Of a DNA stretch of 64,000 nt, positions 54,811 through 64,000 are shown piece after piece. The number at the start of each line of letters is the position of its first letter. Position 1 is the stretch's first letter. The position numbers were made by a program, and so were the translations under genes. Source of the stretch: Salinivibrio sharmensis (GTDB lineage: Bacteria; Pseudomonadota; Gammaproteobacteria; Enterobacterales; Vibrionaceae); the NCBI RefSeq assembly GCF_001995985.1, contig NZ_MUFC01000010.1, forward strand, positions 62,001 to 126,000, in the 5' to 3' direction. A model generated the notes under the pieces. It was not told where the DNA came from. It ran no database searches and saw only the letters and a program-made list of their open reading frames with translations.

Positions 54811-55980
54811 ATGGCTATTCATGTAGGAATCATCGACTCTGACCCCGTCCGTCTGGTCACCCCTGTTTTACACCAGCAATTACCCGTCACTAAATTGATA
54901 CTCATTGGCACGCTGGAGCAGGATCTTGAATTCGAGCGTCTAACCCGGGTCCTTGCCCCCAAGGGCATTGAAACCGAGTTTTTTGAAATCTCGGACGATA
55001 TCAATATTCGCGAAGTTAAAAGCCAGGTAAAACGTCTTGCCGAGCAGCTCAGCCAATCTTCTGAAGACATCCTTTTTAACGCAAGCTGCGGCCTTCGCCA
55101 CCAATTACTCTCTGCCTATGAAGTGTTTCGTACTTACCAATGGCCCAGCTACGTGATTGAGCCCTACAGTGACGAACTATGCTGGCTCTACCCTGATGGC
55201 CTCCCCCAGCAGCAAGTGGAAGATCATATTAGTCTCACCGAATACCTAACGATTTTCGGCGCACGCTGTGAGCACCAAGATGACCAAGTCACGGGGTGTT
55301 TAACCAACGATATTTACCGTTTAGGCGAAAAATGGGCCAGTAATGCCTATGAGTTAGGCCCAGGTCTTGCCACCTTGAACTACCTCGCGACCACGTGTCG
55401 TAAAGAGCAGCGTTTAGACGTCGCGCTCAGTGAAAAACAACAAGGTTATCGTGAGCTCGGTATCCTACTCGACGATCTCTCCGATGCGGGCTTAGCCAGC
55501 TACCAGCAAGGAACCTTGACATTTAGCTGCGAAGAAGCCCGACGCTTTGCCAACGGCGAGTGGCTGGAGAGCTACGTGCATCATACCGTTACCTCGATTC
55601 AAAAAGAGCTTCCTACCATTCAAGACAGTGCCCTCTCTTTACAGGTATATCGTCAAATTGGCGAGCGTGAAGTACGTAATGAATTGGATGTGGCCATGGT
55701 CGTGAATAATAAGCTGCATATTATTGAGTGCAAAACCAAAGGCATGTCGAGTGACGGCGACGACACTCTGTACAAGCTGGAATCATTGCGTGATTTGCTC
55801 GGAGGACTGCAGGCGCGCGCGATGTTAGTCAGCTTCCGTCCATTGCGTCATCACGATATTACTCGTGCCACTGATTTAGGCTTGGCCTTGATTGGCCCTG
55901 ACCAACTGGCCAATCTACGTACTCATCTTTATGATTGGTTTATTGCAGCCGGCGGTACCATTGCCGTGCGTACGAGCTAG
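54811..55980 (+). CDS. Card1/Can2-like CARF nuclease (DUF1887)
   Basis: A 389-residue protein of the DUF1887 family, whose member VC1899 from Vibrio cholerae has a known structure. It has an N-terminal Rossmann-like CARF domain with ILFNASCGLRHQLLSAYEVF (the ligand-loop region), a central winged-helix-like part, and a C-terminal PD-(D/E)xK nuclease with NELDVAMVVNNKLHIIECKT and K (Asp 293, Glu 306, Lys 308). Relatives of the Card1/Can2 group are switched on by cyclic tetra-adenylate from type III CRISPR systems. No CRISPR gene or array is visible here. Ligand and function are inferred. Confidence 0.87.
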   Translation: MAIHVGIIDSDPVRLVTPVLHQQLPVTKLILIGTLEQDLEFERLTRVLAPKGIETEFFEISDDINIREVKSQVKRLAEQLSQSSEDILFNASCGLRHQLLSAYEVFRTYQWPSYVIEPYSDELCWLYPDGLPQQQVEDHISLTEYLTIFGARCEHQDDQVTGCLTNDIYRLGEKWASNAYELGPGLATLNYLATTCRKEQRLDVALSEKQQGYRELGILLDDLSDAGLASYQQGTLTFSCEEARRFANGEWLESYVHHTVTSIQKELPTIQDSALSLQVYRQIGEREVRNELDVAMVVNNKLHIIECKTKGMSSDGDDTLYKLESLRDLLGGLQARAMLVSFRPLRHHDITRATDLGLALIGPDQLANLRTHLYDWFIAAGGTIAVRTS

Positions 55981-56047
55981 CAACGCTGTGGTTCATCCCG
56001 GTGCAGCATGAACCACGCACATCTTGCAATACAGCTACTATCAACAA

Positions 56048-56077
56048 AAAACGCGGCGCCCTTTGACACCGCGTTTT
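56048..56077. terminator. Bidirectional terminator between DUF1887 and udp
   Basis: Stem AAAACGCGG (56048-56056) with CCGCGTTTT (56069-56077) between convergent genes, with A/T runs at both ends. Confidence 0.85.
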
Positions 56078-56102
56078 GGTAGGATAACGACGTCTCGCTT
56101 AT

Positions 56103-56867
56103 TTACAGGAGCTTACGTGCAGCCTCGACGACCACTTTAATCGAGCGCGCTTCTGTCTCTTTCAAGGTCGCATGATCTGGGGTCTCTTTTTGTGTGCGAT
56201 TGATAATCACACCAGCCACACAGCCTGCTCGTAGGCCGGAGCTAGCACACATGGTCAGCAATGTGGCTGATTCCATCTCAAAGTTCAGCACACCCATGTC
56301 CTGCCATTCTTGCATTGAGCCTTGGAAACGACGCACCACACGGCCGCTAAAGGTATCGTAACGCTCTTGACCTGGGTAGAAGGTATCACTGGATGCCGTC
56401 ACGCCAGTGTGAACCGTCGCACCATCTTCATCAACGGCGGCTTTCATGGCCGTGGCGACGTCAAAATCGGCCACCGCAGGGAACTCCATTGGTGCAAAGT
56501 GCGTACTTGCGCCGTCAAGACGCACCGAGCCGGTGGTGACAATCATGTCGCCGACATTAATGTCCGGCTGAATCGCGCCTGTAGTCCCTACGCGTAGGAA
56601 AGTACCAACACCAAGTTGTGCCAACTCCTCAACCGCAATAGAGGTCGATGGGCCACCGATACCTGTTGAACAAACCACCACAGGTTTGCCATCAAGCCAA
56701 CCGAGATACAAAGTGTATTCACGCTGAGAGGCAAGAAACGTGGGTTTTTCCATCAAGTTAGCAATTTTTTCAACGCGCGCAGGGTCGCCAGGAATAATCG
56801 CCGTGGTTGCGCCTTGAAGATCCGCTTTTGTTACGCCAAGGTGAAATACAGGGGTATCAGACATCAT
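56103..56867 (-). CDS. udp: Uridine phosphorylase Udp
   Basis: A 254-residue phosphorylase that splits uridine into uracil and ribose-1-phosphate. [20 protein letters not shown], the phosphate-binding [30 protein letters not shown] and [20 protein letters not shown] all match. AGGAG precedes ATG 56867; the second ATG (56864) is an alternative. A hairpin at 56911-56932 (GATGCCT/AGGCATC) lies in the 5' leader. Confidence 0.95.
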   Translation of the reverse strand: MMSDTPVFHLGVTKADLQGATTAIIPGDPARVEKIANLMEKPTFLASQREYTLYLGWLDGKPVVVCSTGIGGPSTSIAVEELAQLGVGTFLRVGTTGAIQPDINVGDMIVTTGSVRLDGASTHFAPMEFPAVADFDVATAMKAAVDEDGATVHTGVTASSDTFYPGQERYDTFSGRVVRRFQGSMQEWQDMGVLNFEMESATLLTMCASSGLRAGCVAGVIINRTQKETPDHATLKETEARSIKVVVEAARKLL

Positions 56868-57086
56868 TCGTCTCCTCGCTGGATGCTATCATCCGCATTA
56901 GAATCAATGTGATGCCTACGTGAGCAGGCATCAACGCGTTATTGGTTATGTGGTTAGGATACCCAAATTTTACGCCTTTTGTGTGACCACCATCGACCTA
57001 TTGCCATATTGATTATTACAGATTTCAGAATTTAGAGATCGCTATCACTTTATAAAGGCAAAAGCAGACAGCCTTTGCCCTGGTTT

Positions 57087-59399
57087 TTAGCGCGGATCAC
57101 CAAGTAAACGTAGTGCATTCAGCGTGACTAACGCGGTGGCACCGCTGTCAGCCAGCACTGCGACCCATAGGCCGGTAATCCCTAATACGCTGGTCACCAA
57201 AAACACCCCTTTTAGCCCGAGAGCGATGGTGATGTTTTGCCGTACATTCGCTTGAGTGGCACGCGCTAGGTGTAACACCCTTGGGAGCTCAACCAGCCGG
57301 TTATGACTCAATGCCGCCTCAGCGGTTTCTAGCGCCACATCGGTACCACTTCCCATTGCAACACCCACGTGCGACGCTTTCATTGCCGGCGCATCATTAA
57401 TGCCATCACCAACCATGGCGATACGATATTGCCCTGCCAGTGCTTCTACCGCCTCAACCTTATTCTCCGGCAATAGTCCCGCGCGGTAATCAATATCCAG
57501 TTCACGGGCAATTTCAGCGGCTGAGGTCGGGTTATCGCCGGTCAACATCACAGGTTGAATACCCATAGCGCGCAATTGCTCGATGGCTTCTCGCGCATCC
57601 TGTCGCAGTGTATCTCGCCAGCCGATCATCCCTTGTGGTTGCTCGTCAATGAGCACAACCGCAACCGTCACCCCGCGCTCGGCCGCCGATTTGGCCTCTT
57701 GATATTGCGCATGGTTTAAGGTCGACTCAGCCAGTTTGTCTAACGCAACCAACCTGATTGATTGTCCCTCGACAACACCTTGCACGCCGCGACCAGCATT
57801 CGCTTGGATATGAGAGGCATCCGGCACCGAGATGCCTCGCTCAGCGCTATACAACACTAAGGATTTTGCCAATGGGTGATGGCTGCCACGTTCTATCGCC
57901 GTCGCCGCTTGAAGCAGAGCGCTCTCATCACCGTGCCATGCGCGCACATCGGTCACCATGGGTTTACCTTCGGTGAGCGTACCGGTTTTATCTAACGAGA
58001 CAGCATTGACGCTTGCCAGTGTTTCCAGTGCCGCCCCACCTTTTATCAATGCTCCGTGACGCGCAGCGGTAGCGAGCCCGGAGGTAATCGCCGCAGGTGT
58101 CGAGATCACGAGCGCGCATGGACAGGCGATCAATAACAGTGCTAAGCCTCGATATAACCACTCTTGCCAGCTGGCGGCAAAGAACAGGGGTGGAATCACT
58201 ACAACTAGCACCGCAAGCCCGATCATCGCCGGCGTGTACCAGCGGCTAAATTTATCGATAAACCGTTCTATCGGCGCTTTTTTCGATTCGGCCTGTTCAA
58301 TAAGCCGCAAAATACGGTCAATCGCATTTTCACCTTGCGCCGATGTCACGGTCAGCTGCACCGTTTTATCGGTTGCAAGACTGCCCGCCATCACGGTATC
58401 ACCGGGTTCAATATCGACAGGAATAGGTTCACCCGTCAGCGCACTTTGGTCGAAACTGGCGGCACCTTCCATCAGTTGCCCATCCGCGGGGAGCCGCTCA
58501 CCAGCACTGATTTCAATCCGATCACCTGGCAGTAGATCACTGGCAGCCACGGTCTCACGAGAACCGTCGCTATTAATTCGCGTCACAGTTTCTGGCACCA
58601 ATGCCATCAGCGACTGAATGCCATCGCGGGCGCGGGTGGACGCATACCCTTCTAACCGCTCGCCAATCAGAAACAACACCAAGACCATCGCCGCCTCAGT
58701 GGTCTCTCCAAGGTATAATGCACCGATGGCCGCAATACTCATCAAGGTTTCAATCGAAAACGGCGATCCTTGACGCGCCAATCGACCCGCTTTAAGCACA
58801 ATGGGAGCGAGACCAACGACTGTCGCTGCAGTAAACAGCCAATCAGATAAAGAAGCGGACCAGTAATGCAGCCCCCAAGCCACCAGCATAATGCTAATCA
58901 AACCAAACAGCAGAGCGTCATCGCGCCATTTTCGCCAGCCAGAGGGAGCCGTGGCGGTTTGATCCAAGGTAACCAGCGGAAAACCGGCGTTTTTAGCCGC
59001 TTGTTCAATGGCCGAGTGCGTCTCTGTTGAGGCATCGTGCGCTAAAGAGACCCGCAGTTTTTCAGTGGCAAAAAGTACTTGTGTGCTCTCTACACCAGGC
59101 GTGGCATGGATTGCTTTTTCAAGTTTAGCGGCACAGCTTGGGCAGTCCATGCCGGTCACCACCCACTCATAGGAGATAGAAGGTAGTTGAGGAGATGACG
59201 CCGAAGACGTGCTCTCGTCGCTATCGTCACACTGTGTTCGAGGCCGGTCGGGATCGTCATCGCCCGAGGTGCCCTCGCCGTCTTGATGGCTTGAACAGCA
59301 GCTCGACGCTTGGCAGGTATCAGTTACCGTAGTCGTAGACGGAGAAACGGTTTGATGGTGTGGCTGATGACAGTGGTGATGTCCACAATGCTTACACAT
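57087..59399 (-). CDS. zntA: Zn/Cd/Pb-exporting P1B-type ATPase ZntA
   Basis: A 770-residue heavy-metal pump. The first ~75 residues are a Cys/His/Asp-rich tail (CKHCGHHHCHQPHH, then CQASSCCSSH), followed by an HMA domain with the metal motif MDCPSCAAKLE. CPC in LIACPCALVISTPAA, the phosphorylated Asp in SLDKTGTLTEG, and VGDGINDAPAMKASH complete the catalytic core. It exports Zn2+, Cd2+ and Pb2+. ATG 59399 follows AAGGAG. The promoter at 59442-59473 has ZntR/MerR-type spacing. Confidence 0.93.
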   Translation of the reverse strand: MCKHCGHHHCHQPHHQTVSPSTTTVTDTCQASSCCSSHQDGEGTSGDDDPDRPRTQCDDSDESTSSASSPQLPSISYEWVVTGMDCPSCAAKLEKAIHATPGVESTQVLFATEKLRVSLAHDASTETHSAIEQAAKNAGFPLVTLDQTATAPSGWRKWRDDALLFGLISIMLVAWGLHYWSASLSDWLFTAATVVGLAPIVLKAGRLARQGSPFSIETLMSIAAIGALYLGETTEAAMVLVLFLIGERLEGYASTRARDGIQSLMALVPETVTRINSDGSRETVAASDLLPGDRIEISAGERLPADGQLMEGAASFDQSALTGEPIPVDIEPGDTVMAGSLATDKTVQLTVTSAQGENAIDRILRLIEQAESKKAPIERFIDKFSRWYTPAMIGLAVLVVVIPPLFFAASWQEWLYRGLALLLIACPCALVISTPAAITSGLATAARHGALIKGGAALETLASVNAVSLDKTGTLTEGKPMVTDVRAWHGDESALLQAATAIERGSHHPLAKSLVLYSAERGISVPDASHIQANAGRGVQGVVEGQSIRLVALDKLAESTLNHAQYQEAKSAAERGVTVAVVLIDEQPQGMIGWRDTLRQDAREAIEQLRAMGIQPVMLTGDNPTSAAEIARELDIDYRAGLLPENKVEAVEALAGQYRIAMVGDGINDAPAMKASHVGVAMGSGTDVALETAEAALSHNRLVELPRVLHLARATQANVRQNITIALGLKGVFLVTSVLGITGLWVAVLADSGATALVTLNALRLLGDPR

Positions 59400-59441
59400 A
59401 ATCGACTCCTTCTTTGGTCGTTGTGTCATTATCTTGTGGTC

Positions 59442-59473
59442 AGTATAAGGGTTGGAGCCCACTCCAGAGTCAA
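59442..59473 (-). promoter_or_regulatory. MerR/ZntR-type zntA promoter
   Basis: Minus-strand -35 TTGACT (complement of 59468-59473) and -10 TATACT (59442-59447) are separated by 20 bases, the elongated spacer needed for MerR-family activation. A GGAG-N4-CTCC palindrome (59454-59465) lies in the spacer. The sequence is close to the E. coli zntA operator, so a ZntR homologue elsewhere in the genome should act here. Confidence 0.8.
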
Positions 59474-59566
59474 GCGCTTATCGAAACAACTCTCATTTGT
59501 TTTGCCAAACGCTGCACAACAGCAGGAAAAAGGTGCGCCCAGCGATGATGGCTGAGCGCAATACAT

Positions 59567-60793
59567 CTATTGGATAATAAAAATGTAGCCCTGTAGTATT
59601 AGGAGGTTAACGATATCGATAAAGAAAGCCCCCACAATCGGCACTACCATAAAGGCTTGGGGGGCGGGGCCAAAACGATTCACGATTGATCCCATATTCA
59701 TCACCGCGGTCGGGGTGGCGCCGAGGCCAAAACCACAATGCCCGCCAGCAATCACGGCCCCTGTGTAATTACTCCCCATCAACTTAAACGTGACGTAATA
59801 ACTAAATAAGCCAATAACAACCGATTGAACCGCCAAAATGATTAAAAACGGCACCGCCAAATCGAGAATATTCCATAGCTTGAGCGTCATTAGCGCCATC
59901 GCTAAAAATAACGATAGGGAAACTGTTCCTACCATATCTACGGTTTCTGACTCTAGCTTTCTGAGTTTAAAGACCTCTAGCGTATTCGTAACAATCACAC
60001 CCAAGAATAAAGCATAAACAAAGTCAGGTACCATGAGCCATTCAATATTAAACCCGTTTACCCACTCAGATAAATGGCGAGCCCCCGTAATACAAAGTAG
60101 TAAAATAAATAAGACTTCAATGACTTTCTTCGCTGTTACTTTATCTTCTTCATTTTCATTGTAAGTCACAAGTTCGGGATATTTTTCGTGTGTTGTGGTG
60201 CCACGCCCATATTCAGACTCAAGCTGATGTTTATTAATCAAACGCTGAGCAACTGGACTACCAATGATACCGCCAATCACAAGGCCGAGTGTTGCCGACG
60301 CCATGGCAATTTCGAGTGTACTTTGAATACCATACTCATCGGTTAATATCTGTGCCCAAGCGGCGCCAGTACCATGCCCGCCGGACAGGGTAATGGAGCC
60401 AGCGACCAGTCCCATCAGAGGATCCAAGCCAAGCATCGACGCAAAACTGACACCAATGGCGTTTTGTATAATGATGTACACAGATGCGATGGCAAGAAAC
60501 CAAAATACCTTTAAACCACCTTTTACCAATTGTTTATAATTTGCTGCCAGACCAACGGTAGCAAAAAACATCAACATGAACGTATCTTTTAGTGGAAGAC
60601 TAAACTTAAAATCGATACCGTTGTAATGTAATACAGATATAACACACGCAATGATTAACCCGCCCACAATCGGCTCTGGGATATTAAACTTGCGCAATGC
60701 GGGGATTTTTGAATTAACAAAATGGCCTAAAAAAAGGACACCGATGGCAATCAGGAATGATTCTAGCGCACCAATTGAATTGAGTTGATACAT
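59567..60793 (-). CDS. gltS: Sodium/glutamate symporter GltS
   Basis: A 408-residue inner-membrane carrier that imports glutamate with Na+. N-terminal LFLGHFVNSKIPALRKFNIP followed by PEPIVGGL, then SGGHGTGAAWAQILTDEYGI and the second SG-like loop AGGHCGFGLGATPTAVMNMG, are typical GltS re-entrant loops. About ten to twelve helices. It stands alone. Confidence 0.94.
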   Translation of the reverse strand: MYQLNSIGALESFLIAIGVLFLGHFVNSKIPALRKFNIPEPIVGGLIIACVISVLHYNGIDFKFSLPLKDTFMLMFFATVGLAANYKQLVKGGLKVFWFLAIASVYIIIQNAIGVSFASMLGLDPLMGLVAGSITLSGGHGTGAAWAQILTDEYGIQSTLEIAMASATLGLVIGGIIGSPVAQRLINKHQLESEYGRGTTTHEKYPELVTYNENEEDKVTAKKVIEVLFILLLCITGARHLSEWVNGFNIEWLMVPDFVYALFLGVIVTNTLEVFKLRKLESETVDMVGTVSLSLFLAMALMTLKLWNILDLAVPFLIILAVQSVVIGLFSYYVTFKLMGSNYTGAVIAGGHCGFGLGATPTAVMNMGSIVNRFGPAPQAFMVVPIVGAFFIDIVNLLILQGYIFIIQ

Positions 60794-61268
60794 ATAACCT
60801 CTTTGTTTCTCTCACCTCATCCTCCCTGATTATTTAATTTGACCTTTGTTTTACCTCATTTACGTTCACATTAACGTCAATACGGGTTAGCCACACTTCA
60901 CGATACTCCAGCATCCTGCTTATCGTTTTGCTGCCGCGCTTGGGCTTTTTTACGCCTCAACCTCGCGATAACTGCCCGCTACCAACGGGCGGCACAATAG
61001 CAGAAAAACGTAAAACAAGCACCAACAATCGAACTATATATCGTCATATAGCAAGTAACTACTTAAACAGGCAGGATTAAAATTGACTTACCAGCACATA
61101 AGACTGAATGAAAAACAACCACAATTCGTTCGGTTTTTGTACTTAGGCAGCGATGAAGCGCGGCGAGATAGTCGTAAGGTAGGGGGAGAGAGTAAAAAAA
61201 GCGACGCGGGTATCAATACGAGAATGAGCGCACCTTACCCCGTTTGTAAGGTGCGCAATAAACAAACC
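60794..61268. other. Intergenic region between gltS and CBS gene
   Basis: About 475 bases. It holds the gltS promoter and a strong hairpin, GCGCACCTTAC (61228-61238) with GTAAGGTGCGC (61246-61256), near the CBS gene's end. There is no T run after it. A rightward 78-codon frame from 61083 has no convincing features. Confidence 0.5.
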
Positions 61269-61685
61269 TCAAACAGGATGGGTAAGACATTCACCCATTT
61301 GCATACTGATGGCTCTTAAGACATCTCGCCGGGTGATAATACCCACCAACTTGCCCTCGTCGACCACGGGGTACAGTTTAGGTTTGGTCGGCGCCATCAT
61401 TTCAGCCAATTTGATAATGCTATCCTCAGATTCAACCGCCAAGGCATTACTGGTCATGCAATCAGCCACGGCGTGTGAATCTTGACAGTGATAGCTGTCG
61501 CGCAATAGCTGTTGCAACATATCTTGCTCAGAAATAAAACCAACCAAACGCTTGTTAGCATCCACCACAGGTCCACCAGTCTGCTGACTGCGGAGCAGTT
61601 TTTCCAGTGCACTGGAAAGCGGCATATCCGGTGAAAAGGTTACCGGGCGTTTATTCATATAATCTTTAACGGTGATCGACTCCAT
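61269..61685 (-). CDS. Tandem CBS-domain protein
   Basis: A 138-residue protein with two CBS domains. First: TVKDYMNKRPVTFSPDMPLS to LVGFISEQDMLQQLL. Second: VADCMTSNALAVESEDSIIK to KLVGIITRRDVLRAI. Such modules bind AMP, ATP or SAM and act as energy sensors. ATG 61685 follows GGGAGG. No partner protein adjoins. Confidence 0.9.
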   Translation of the reverse strand: MESITVKDYMNKRPVTFSPDMPLSSALEKLLRSQQTGGPVVDANKRLVGFISEQDMLQQLLRDSYHCQDSHAVADCMTSNALAVESEDSIIKLAEMMAPTKPKLYPVVDEGKLVGIITRRDVLRAISMQMGECLTHPV

Positions 61686-61823
61686 GTCGCCTCCCTTAAT
61701 CGTCATGACAATCTGTTGTCCAGTACTTTAAGTGTTGTCGAAGTTGGCGAAATGTCTAAATCACTTTAAACAATTTGTGTTATTGAGCAAACCAATGGAT
61801 AAATAGCTCGCTCTATCGGTGGG

Positions 61824-62660
61824 CTACCAGCCGAGTAAACGATAAAGCTCACCGGTTTTGACACTTCGGTGTGCATTATCGATGGTGCCATCACGAGCCC
61901 ACTGTTCAACGACAGGTCGAATGATAGCTTGCGCCGTTTGCCAATCTTGACCTGCTTCTATTTCGTCGAGATACAACAATCTTAGCAGTAGGCCATCTAG
62001 CCCAGTCAAAAGCTGCTGTGGCGTGCGGTCATTAAAAATCGATGGAAAAACCCGGTCATCGTCATTAGGCAGTCCCATCACTTGGGTCAACTCTTCCACC
62101 ACACAGGCCACTAGCTTCCCTTTGGACCGCGCCAAATCAACGGGAATAACGACCGCTGCATAACGAATCGCACCATGTTTATTGACCCGAAAGTTAGCCG
62201 CGCACACAGCATCACGTAATGGCGACACATCGGCATTGGCAAACTGCTTGCGCGCGTCATCTAAAAAACGTTCATGATTGGTGAACATAATCGTCAGGTT
62301 GGCGCGCTGCGCAATGGTGGTTGGGATAAAGTCGATCCCGGTTAGCGTTGCAAGGTGTGACAAATGATAAGAGACAAGGTCATCGTGTAACTGGCTCTCA
62401 CTGATCGGGTGCGAGACATGATACCGGATCGGGCCTTCCCACTTACGCACGCCTTGTTCACCTTGCACATACTCGCTTTGAAATGCGATGCGATAAAAAG
62501 CATCGACAATATAATCGGGCGATTGCCAAGCCTGTTGATTGGCCATCACAGGCATCACCGTTAGGCAAACACCTAATAACACCACCCGCTGAAAAAGCCG
62601 CCAATATGAGTGACTCACAGTGTTACTCCCGATATTGAATCCCTTAGCTAGCATAGTCAC
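61824..62660 (-). CDS. DUF2927 exported protein
   Basis: A 278-residue protein. After a hydrophobic segment that ends near VMPVMANQQ (signal peptide) the mature part carries LACVVEELTQVMGLPNDDDR and FPSIFND, the DUF2927 signature. In related zinc proteases this position would hold HExxH; here EELTQ replaces it, so metal-dependent catalysis is doubtful. Probably periplasmic. ATG at 62660 or 62654 are both possible starts. Divergent from the M4 protease gene. Confidence 0.82.
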   Translation of the reverse strand: MTMLAKGFNIGSNTVSHSYWRLFQRVVLLGVCLTVMPVMANQQAWQSPDYIVDAFYRIAFQSEYVQGEQGVRKWEGPIRYHVSHPISESQLHDDLVSYHLSHLATLTGIDFIPTTIAQRANLTIMFTNHERFLDDARKQFANADVSPLRDAVCAANFRVNKHGAIRYAAVVIPVDLARSKGKLVACVVEELTQVMGLPNDDDRVFPSIFNDRTPQQLLTGLDGLLLRLLYLDEIEAGQDWQTAQAIIRPVVEQWARDGTIDNAHRSVKTGELYRLLGW

Positions 62661-62867
62661 GAAAGTGCGACGCTTGAATCATTTTTTTAACAATCGCTAG
62701 CGCTGTCTTTTATTTTGTGCATAAAACGTAAAAACCTAATGTCAGTTCCATTTTTCTAGACATTTTTTGAACCAGATCCTCATTCTCACCGCTAAAAAAC
62801 CCCGCTAGACGCACACTATGGATAGTAACCAACGATTTTTAACTCGTTGTAGTATGAAGAGGAAACT

Positions 62868-64000
62868 ATGCGTAAAACGCTACTCGCTTTAACCCTTCCA
62901 TTAGCGATACCTGCTCAGGCTGCCAATGTGGTCGATGCCTCAAGCTTAGATTTGAGCGCGGCATTAAACCATGATCAGTCACGCGCAATGACGGCATCAT
63001 CGCCAGCACTAAGCTTTCGTGAAAAATCACGCCTACAAGTGGGTAATAAAGCCTTGGTGCGCAAGCAGCAGCTGCATCATGGCGTTCCCGTTTACGGTTA
63101 TTCGGTGGTCGAAAACACCACCGCACGCGGCTTCGCGCCCAGCGTAAAAGGTGACGTTGTCACTGATATCGGGCAAGATATCGGTGGTACGCTACCGATG
63201 ATTAATCAGCAGCAGGCCATTGCAATTGCACAAGGCCAAACAAGCCAAGGCAATCGGCATTTTCACCAAGCCGATGCGAACACAGAACTCTTGGTCTGGC
63301 TGGATAAACAACAAACAGCGCGCCTGGTCTACAAAGTTGACTACCTTGCCGGCGACAACGGTCACCCTTCGCGTCCGATGAAAATTGTTGATGCTAAGTC
63401 TGGCGAGATCCTCGATAGCTGGGAGGGCATCGCGCATCTAGAAGCGGGGGGCCCCGGCGGTAACCAAAAGAGCGGTCGATTTAATTTCGGCCCCAATACC
63501 CAACTGGGCAGTTTTCAGGTTAACCGCTACTGCCAAATGGATAGTCCCAATGTGGTGACATTAAACATGAATAACCGCGAATGGGGCGGAGAGGTTCATC
63601 AGTTCAATTGCCCACAAAACACCTACCGTCAAGTCAACGGTGCGTATGCGCCGATGAATGATGCGCAGTTTTTTGGCCAAAAAGTATTTGATATGTACCA
63701 AGATTGGCTCGGTATACGTCCGATTCGACAAAAGCTCACCATGCGCGTCCACTACGGCCAAGGTTATGGCAATGCTTTTTGGGATGGCAGGCAAATGACC
63801 TTTGGCGACGGTAATCGCAGCATGTACCCCCTAACCACTTGGGATGTCATTGCTCACGAAGTGAGCCATGGTTTTACCGAGCAAAACTCAGGGCTTGAGT
63901 ACCGTGGTATGTCCGGTGGGATGAATGAGTCATTCTCGGATGTTGCCGCCGCGGCATTGGGTCAGTATGTGTTCGGTGAGTTTAACTGGAAAATGGGTGA
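62868..64000 (+). CDS. Vibriolysin-like M4 zinc metalloprotease, 3' end cut by the window
   Basis: The first 377 codons of a secreted protease are visible. A signal peptide (MRKTLLALTLPLAIPAQA) is followed by an FTP/PepSY-type propeptide (VGNKALVRKQQLHHGVPVYG and so on) and the M4 catalytic domain. VIAHEVSHGFTEQ (His 330, Glu 331, His 334) and GMNESFSDVAAAALG (Glu 354) complete the HExxH-x19-E zinc site. It is exported by the type II pathway in relatives and degrades proteins outside the cell. The gene runs past base 64000. AGAGGAAAC precedes ATG 62868. Confidence 0.92.
   Translation, partial: MRKTLLALTLPLAIPAQAANVVDASSLDLSAALNHDQSRAMTASSPALSFREKSRLQVGNKALVRKQQLHHGVPVYGYSVVENTTARGFAPSVKGDVVTDIGQDIGGTLPMINQQQAIAIAQGQTSQGNRHFHQADANTELLVWLDKQQTARLVYKVDYLAGDNGHPSRPMKIVDAKSGEILDSWEGIAHLEAGGPGGNQKSGRFNFGPNTQLGSFQVNRYCQMDSPNVVTLNMNNREWGGEVHQFNCPQNTYRQVNGAYAPMNDAQFFGQKVFDMYQDWLGIRPIRQKLTMRVHYGQGYGNAFWDGRQMTFGDGNRSMYPLTTWDVIAHEVSHGFTEQNSGLEYRGMSGGMNESFSDVAAAALGQYVFGEFNWKMG

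Noticed and set aside
61083-61319. Rightward 78-codon frame in the gltS-CBS spacer
   Set aside because: It starts with TTG, shows no domain and crosses the hairpin into the CBS gene; coding is unlikely.
1-64000. CRISPR array or prophage
   Set aside because: No regularly spaced identical repeats and no phage structural, integrase or transposase genes were seen; the only CRISPR-related item is the isolated DUF1887 gene.

Overview
The window reads as a stretch of gamma-proteobacterial chromosome from the family Vibrionaceae. Salinivibrio- or Grimontia-like is my guess, inferred from gene content and not from any search. Support comes from a vibriolysin-type M4 protease, a VF530-family protein, a VC1899/DUF1887 homologue, and an E. 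coli-like backbone in which serT, yccA, tusE, acyP and rlmI, and further on mgsA, helD and yccS, lie close together.

Layout. 1-3.8 kb: tail of an RND efflux permease, a divergent LysR regulator/EamA exporter pair, and a DadA-like oxidase. 4.1-9.1 kb: four same-strand genes encoding an ATP-grasp ligase, a 659-residue protein with a papain-like Cys-His-Asn pattern, an amidoligase of the glutamine-synthetase fold, and a class I glutamine-amidotransferase-like hydrolase. Together they look like a pathway that makes and trims an amide-linked metabolite or peptide tag, and they are the best candidate here for an undescribed system. 9.1-23.7 kb: accessory small-molecule genes, including seven GNAT acetyltransferases, a Nudix hydrolase, an ohr/ohrR pair with palindromic operators, L-2-hydroxyglutarate oxidase, a TauD-like dioxygenase, and a higA antitoxin whose higB toxin has collapsed to 16 codons.

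23.7-29.7 kb: an AT-richer block of leftward genes separated by attC-like sites, i.e. an integron cassette array with no integrase in the window. Its cargo includes a methyltransferase, an LRAT-fold protein, an M50-like protease, two PD-(D/E)xK-like proteins and several membrane proteins of unknown role. A tRNA-Ser(UGA) gene lies just to its right.

30-39 kb: nupC, an unusual Nramp relative, yccA, tusE, acylphosphatase, a chemoreceptor, rlmI and a GAF-GGDEF cyclase. 39-45.7 kb: the methylcitrate pathway for propionate (gntR-prpB-prpC-prpD-prpE, leftward) with a GntR-type operator. 45.8-57 kb: YitT, FhuF, two nuclease-type enzymes, mgsA, helD, yccS, a Card1-like DUF1887 protein with no CRISPR nearby, and udp. 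57-64 kb: zntA with a MerR-type promoter, gltS, a CBS protein, a DUF2927 protein and the start of a vibriolysin-like protease cut by the window end.

Functions are assigned from protein motifs read by eye. No alignment, structure prediction or database search was run.
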